From the NCBI GenBank assembly GCA_045612065.1, contig JAZKYH010000002.1:1-50705 (forward strand): a DNA stretch of 50,705 bases. The letters run 5' to 3'. This stretch comes from UBA1189 sp045612065. GTDB taxonomy: Bacteria > Bacteroidota > Bacteroidia > Bacteroidales > Bacteroidaceae. The notes under the pieces are model-generated. The model was not told the origin of the DNA and did not search any database. It saw only the letters and a list, made by a program, of their open reading frames with translations. The position numbers were made by a program, and so were the translations under genes. Shown piece after piece: positions 50,418-50,705 of the stretch; the first letter of the stretch is position 1, and the number at the start of each line of letters is the position of its first letter.

Positions 50418-50705
50418 TCACAGGATCTCCTTCAGTTCGAGCAGCGAGCCGATAAGGTAGGTGGGGTGCCACTGCTCGGGCGAGAGCTCTATGCCCGCAG
50501 CATTGTAGAGCACCTGGTCCATGCCTGCCCCGTGAGCCCCCTTGGCGTCCACCTCGTAGTTATCGCCTATCATCAGTGCGCGGTCGGCAGTCACATCGGC
50601 CACCCGCAATGCATGCTCAAAGATGGCGCAGTGCGGCTTGTTCACCCCGATATCCTCGGACAGCACCACCCCGTCAAAGAAATGCCCAATGCCCCCCGAC
50701 TGCAT
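50418..50705 (-). CDS. HAD-superfamily hydrolase, C-terminal part (gene cut by window end)
   Basis: The last 95 residues of a haloacid-dehalogenase-type phosphatase; the 5' part lies beyond the window. VNKPHCAIFEHAL has the motif III lysine, and ALMIGDNYEVDAKGAHGAGM has the motif IV Asp pair. The pattern resembles YjjG-type pyrimidine 5'-nucleotidases, which hydrolyse nucleotide monophosphates, but the substrate cannot be fixed from this fragment. The Met at 50705 should not be taken as the start. Confidence 0.85.
   Translation of the reverse strand: MQSGGIGHFFDGVVLSEDIGVNKPHCAIFEHALRVADVTADRALMIGDNYEVDAKGAHGAGMDQVLYNAAGIELSPEQWHPTYLIGSLLELKEIL

Overview
The window looks like a chromosomal segment of a member of the Bacteroidales (Bacteroidetes). 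The evidence is: a SusC/SusD pair behind an ECF sigma factor and a FecR anti-sigma factor with a DUF4974 tail; a PorT-type component of the type IX secretion system (T9SS); a MurF-Alr fusion; a complete Na+-translocating NADH:quinone reductase operon; and many promoters of the Bacteroidetes form TTTG / about 20 bp / TAnnTTTG. The genus cannot be named from the sequence alone. Both window edges cut genes: the 3' end of alaS on the left and the 3' end of a HAD phosphatase on the right.

Layout. 1-11.8 kb is housekeeping: alaS (partial), a DUF4105 / alkaline-phosphatase-fold fusion that seems to have lost its metal ligands, an acyl-ACP thioesterase, an NhaC antiporter, an MFS sugar-acid transporter, murF-alr, aroB and a YrdC/Sua5 protein. 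12.2-15.7 kb is an AT-richer, tightly packed, seven-gene minus-strand operon headed by a WYL-domain regulator. It holds a GIY-YIG nuclease-like protein, four unknown proteins and a 54-aa microprotein, and looks like an accessory, possibly defence-related, insertion. 15.7-16.6 kb is gene-free and rich in palindromes. 16.6-22.2 kb holds enolase, an SPFH / ribbon-helix-helix / PH-like / acyltransferase operon and a CPBP protease.

22.2-34.6 kb is one co-directional surface-uptake locus: ECF sigma, FecR, STN-containing SusC, SusD, a DUF4843 lipoprotein, a PKD-like lipoprotein, a secreted thioredoxin-fold protein, and a secreted protein made by a near-perfect 885-bp tandem duplication with a T9SS-like C-terminal domain. 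It ends at a strong terminator. SusC, FecR and sigma should form a trans-envelope signalling chain that couples substrate binding to transcription. 34.8-39.2 kb is a large TamB-like protein. 39.5-45.7 kb is nqrABCDEF. 45.7-49.2 kb is hisGDC (hisB does not follow) behind a his leader with a 16-residue peptide carrying four consecutive His codons and a terminator hairpin. porT, a 56-aa 2[4Fe-4S] ferredoxin and the partial HAD gene close the window.

Intergenic DNA is unusually rich in dispersed inverted repeats. Two four-unit arrays have an exact 22-bp period around a TAGCTA core. GC-rich elements of the CTCCC...GGGAG type, and elements of the family that encodes CHPERSEGS, run into genes and supply the apparent C-termini of three proteins. 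The best leads for something new are the WYL/GIY-YIG operon, the his attenuator, the 22-bp arrays, the pseudo-phosphatase fusion and the duplicated T9SS-type cargo.
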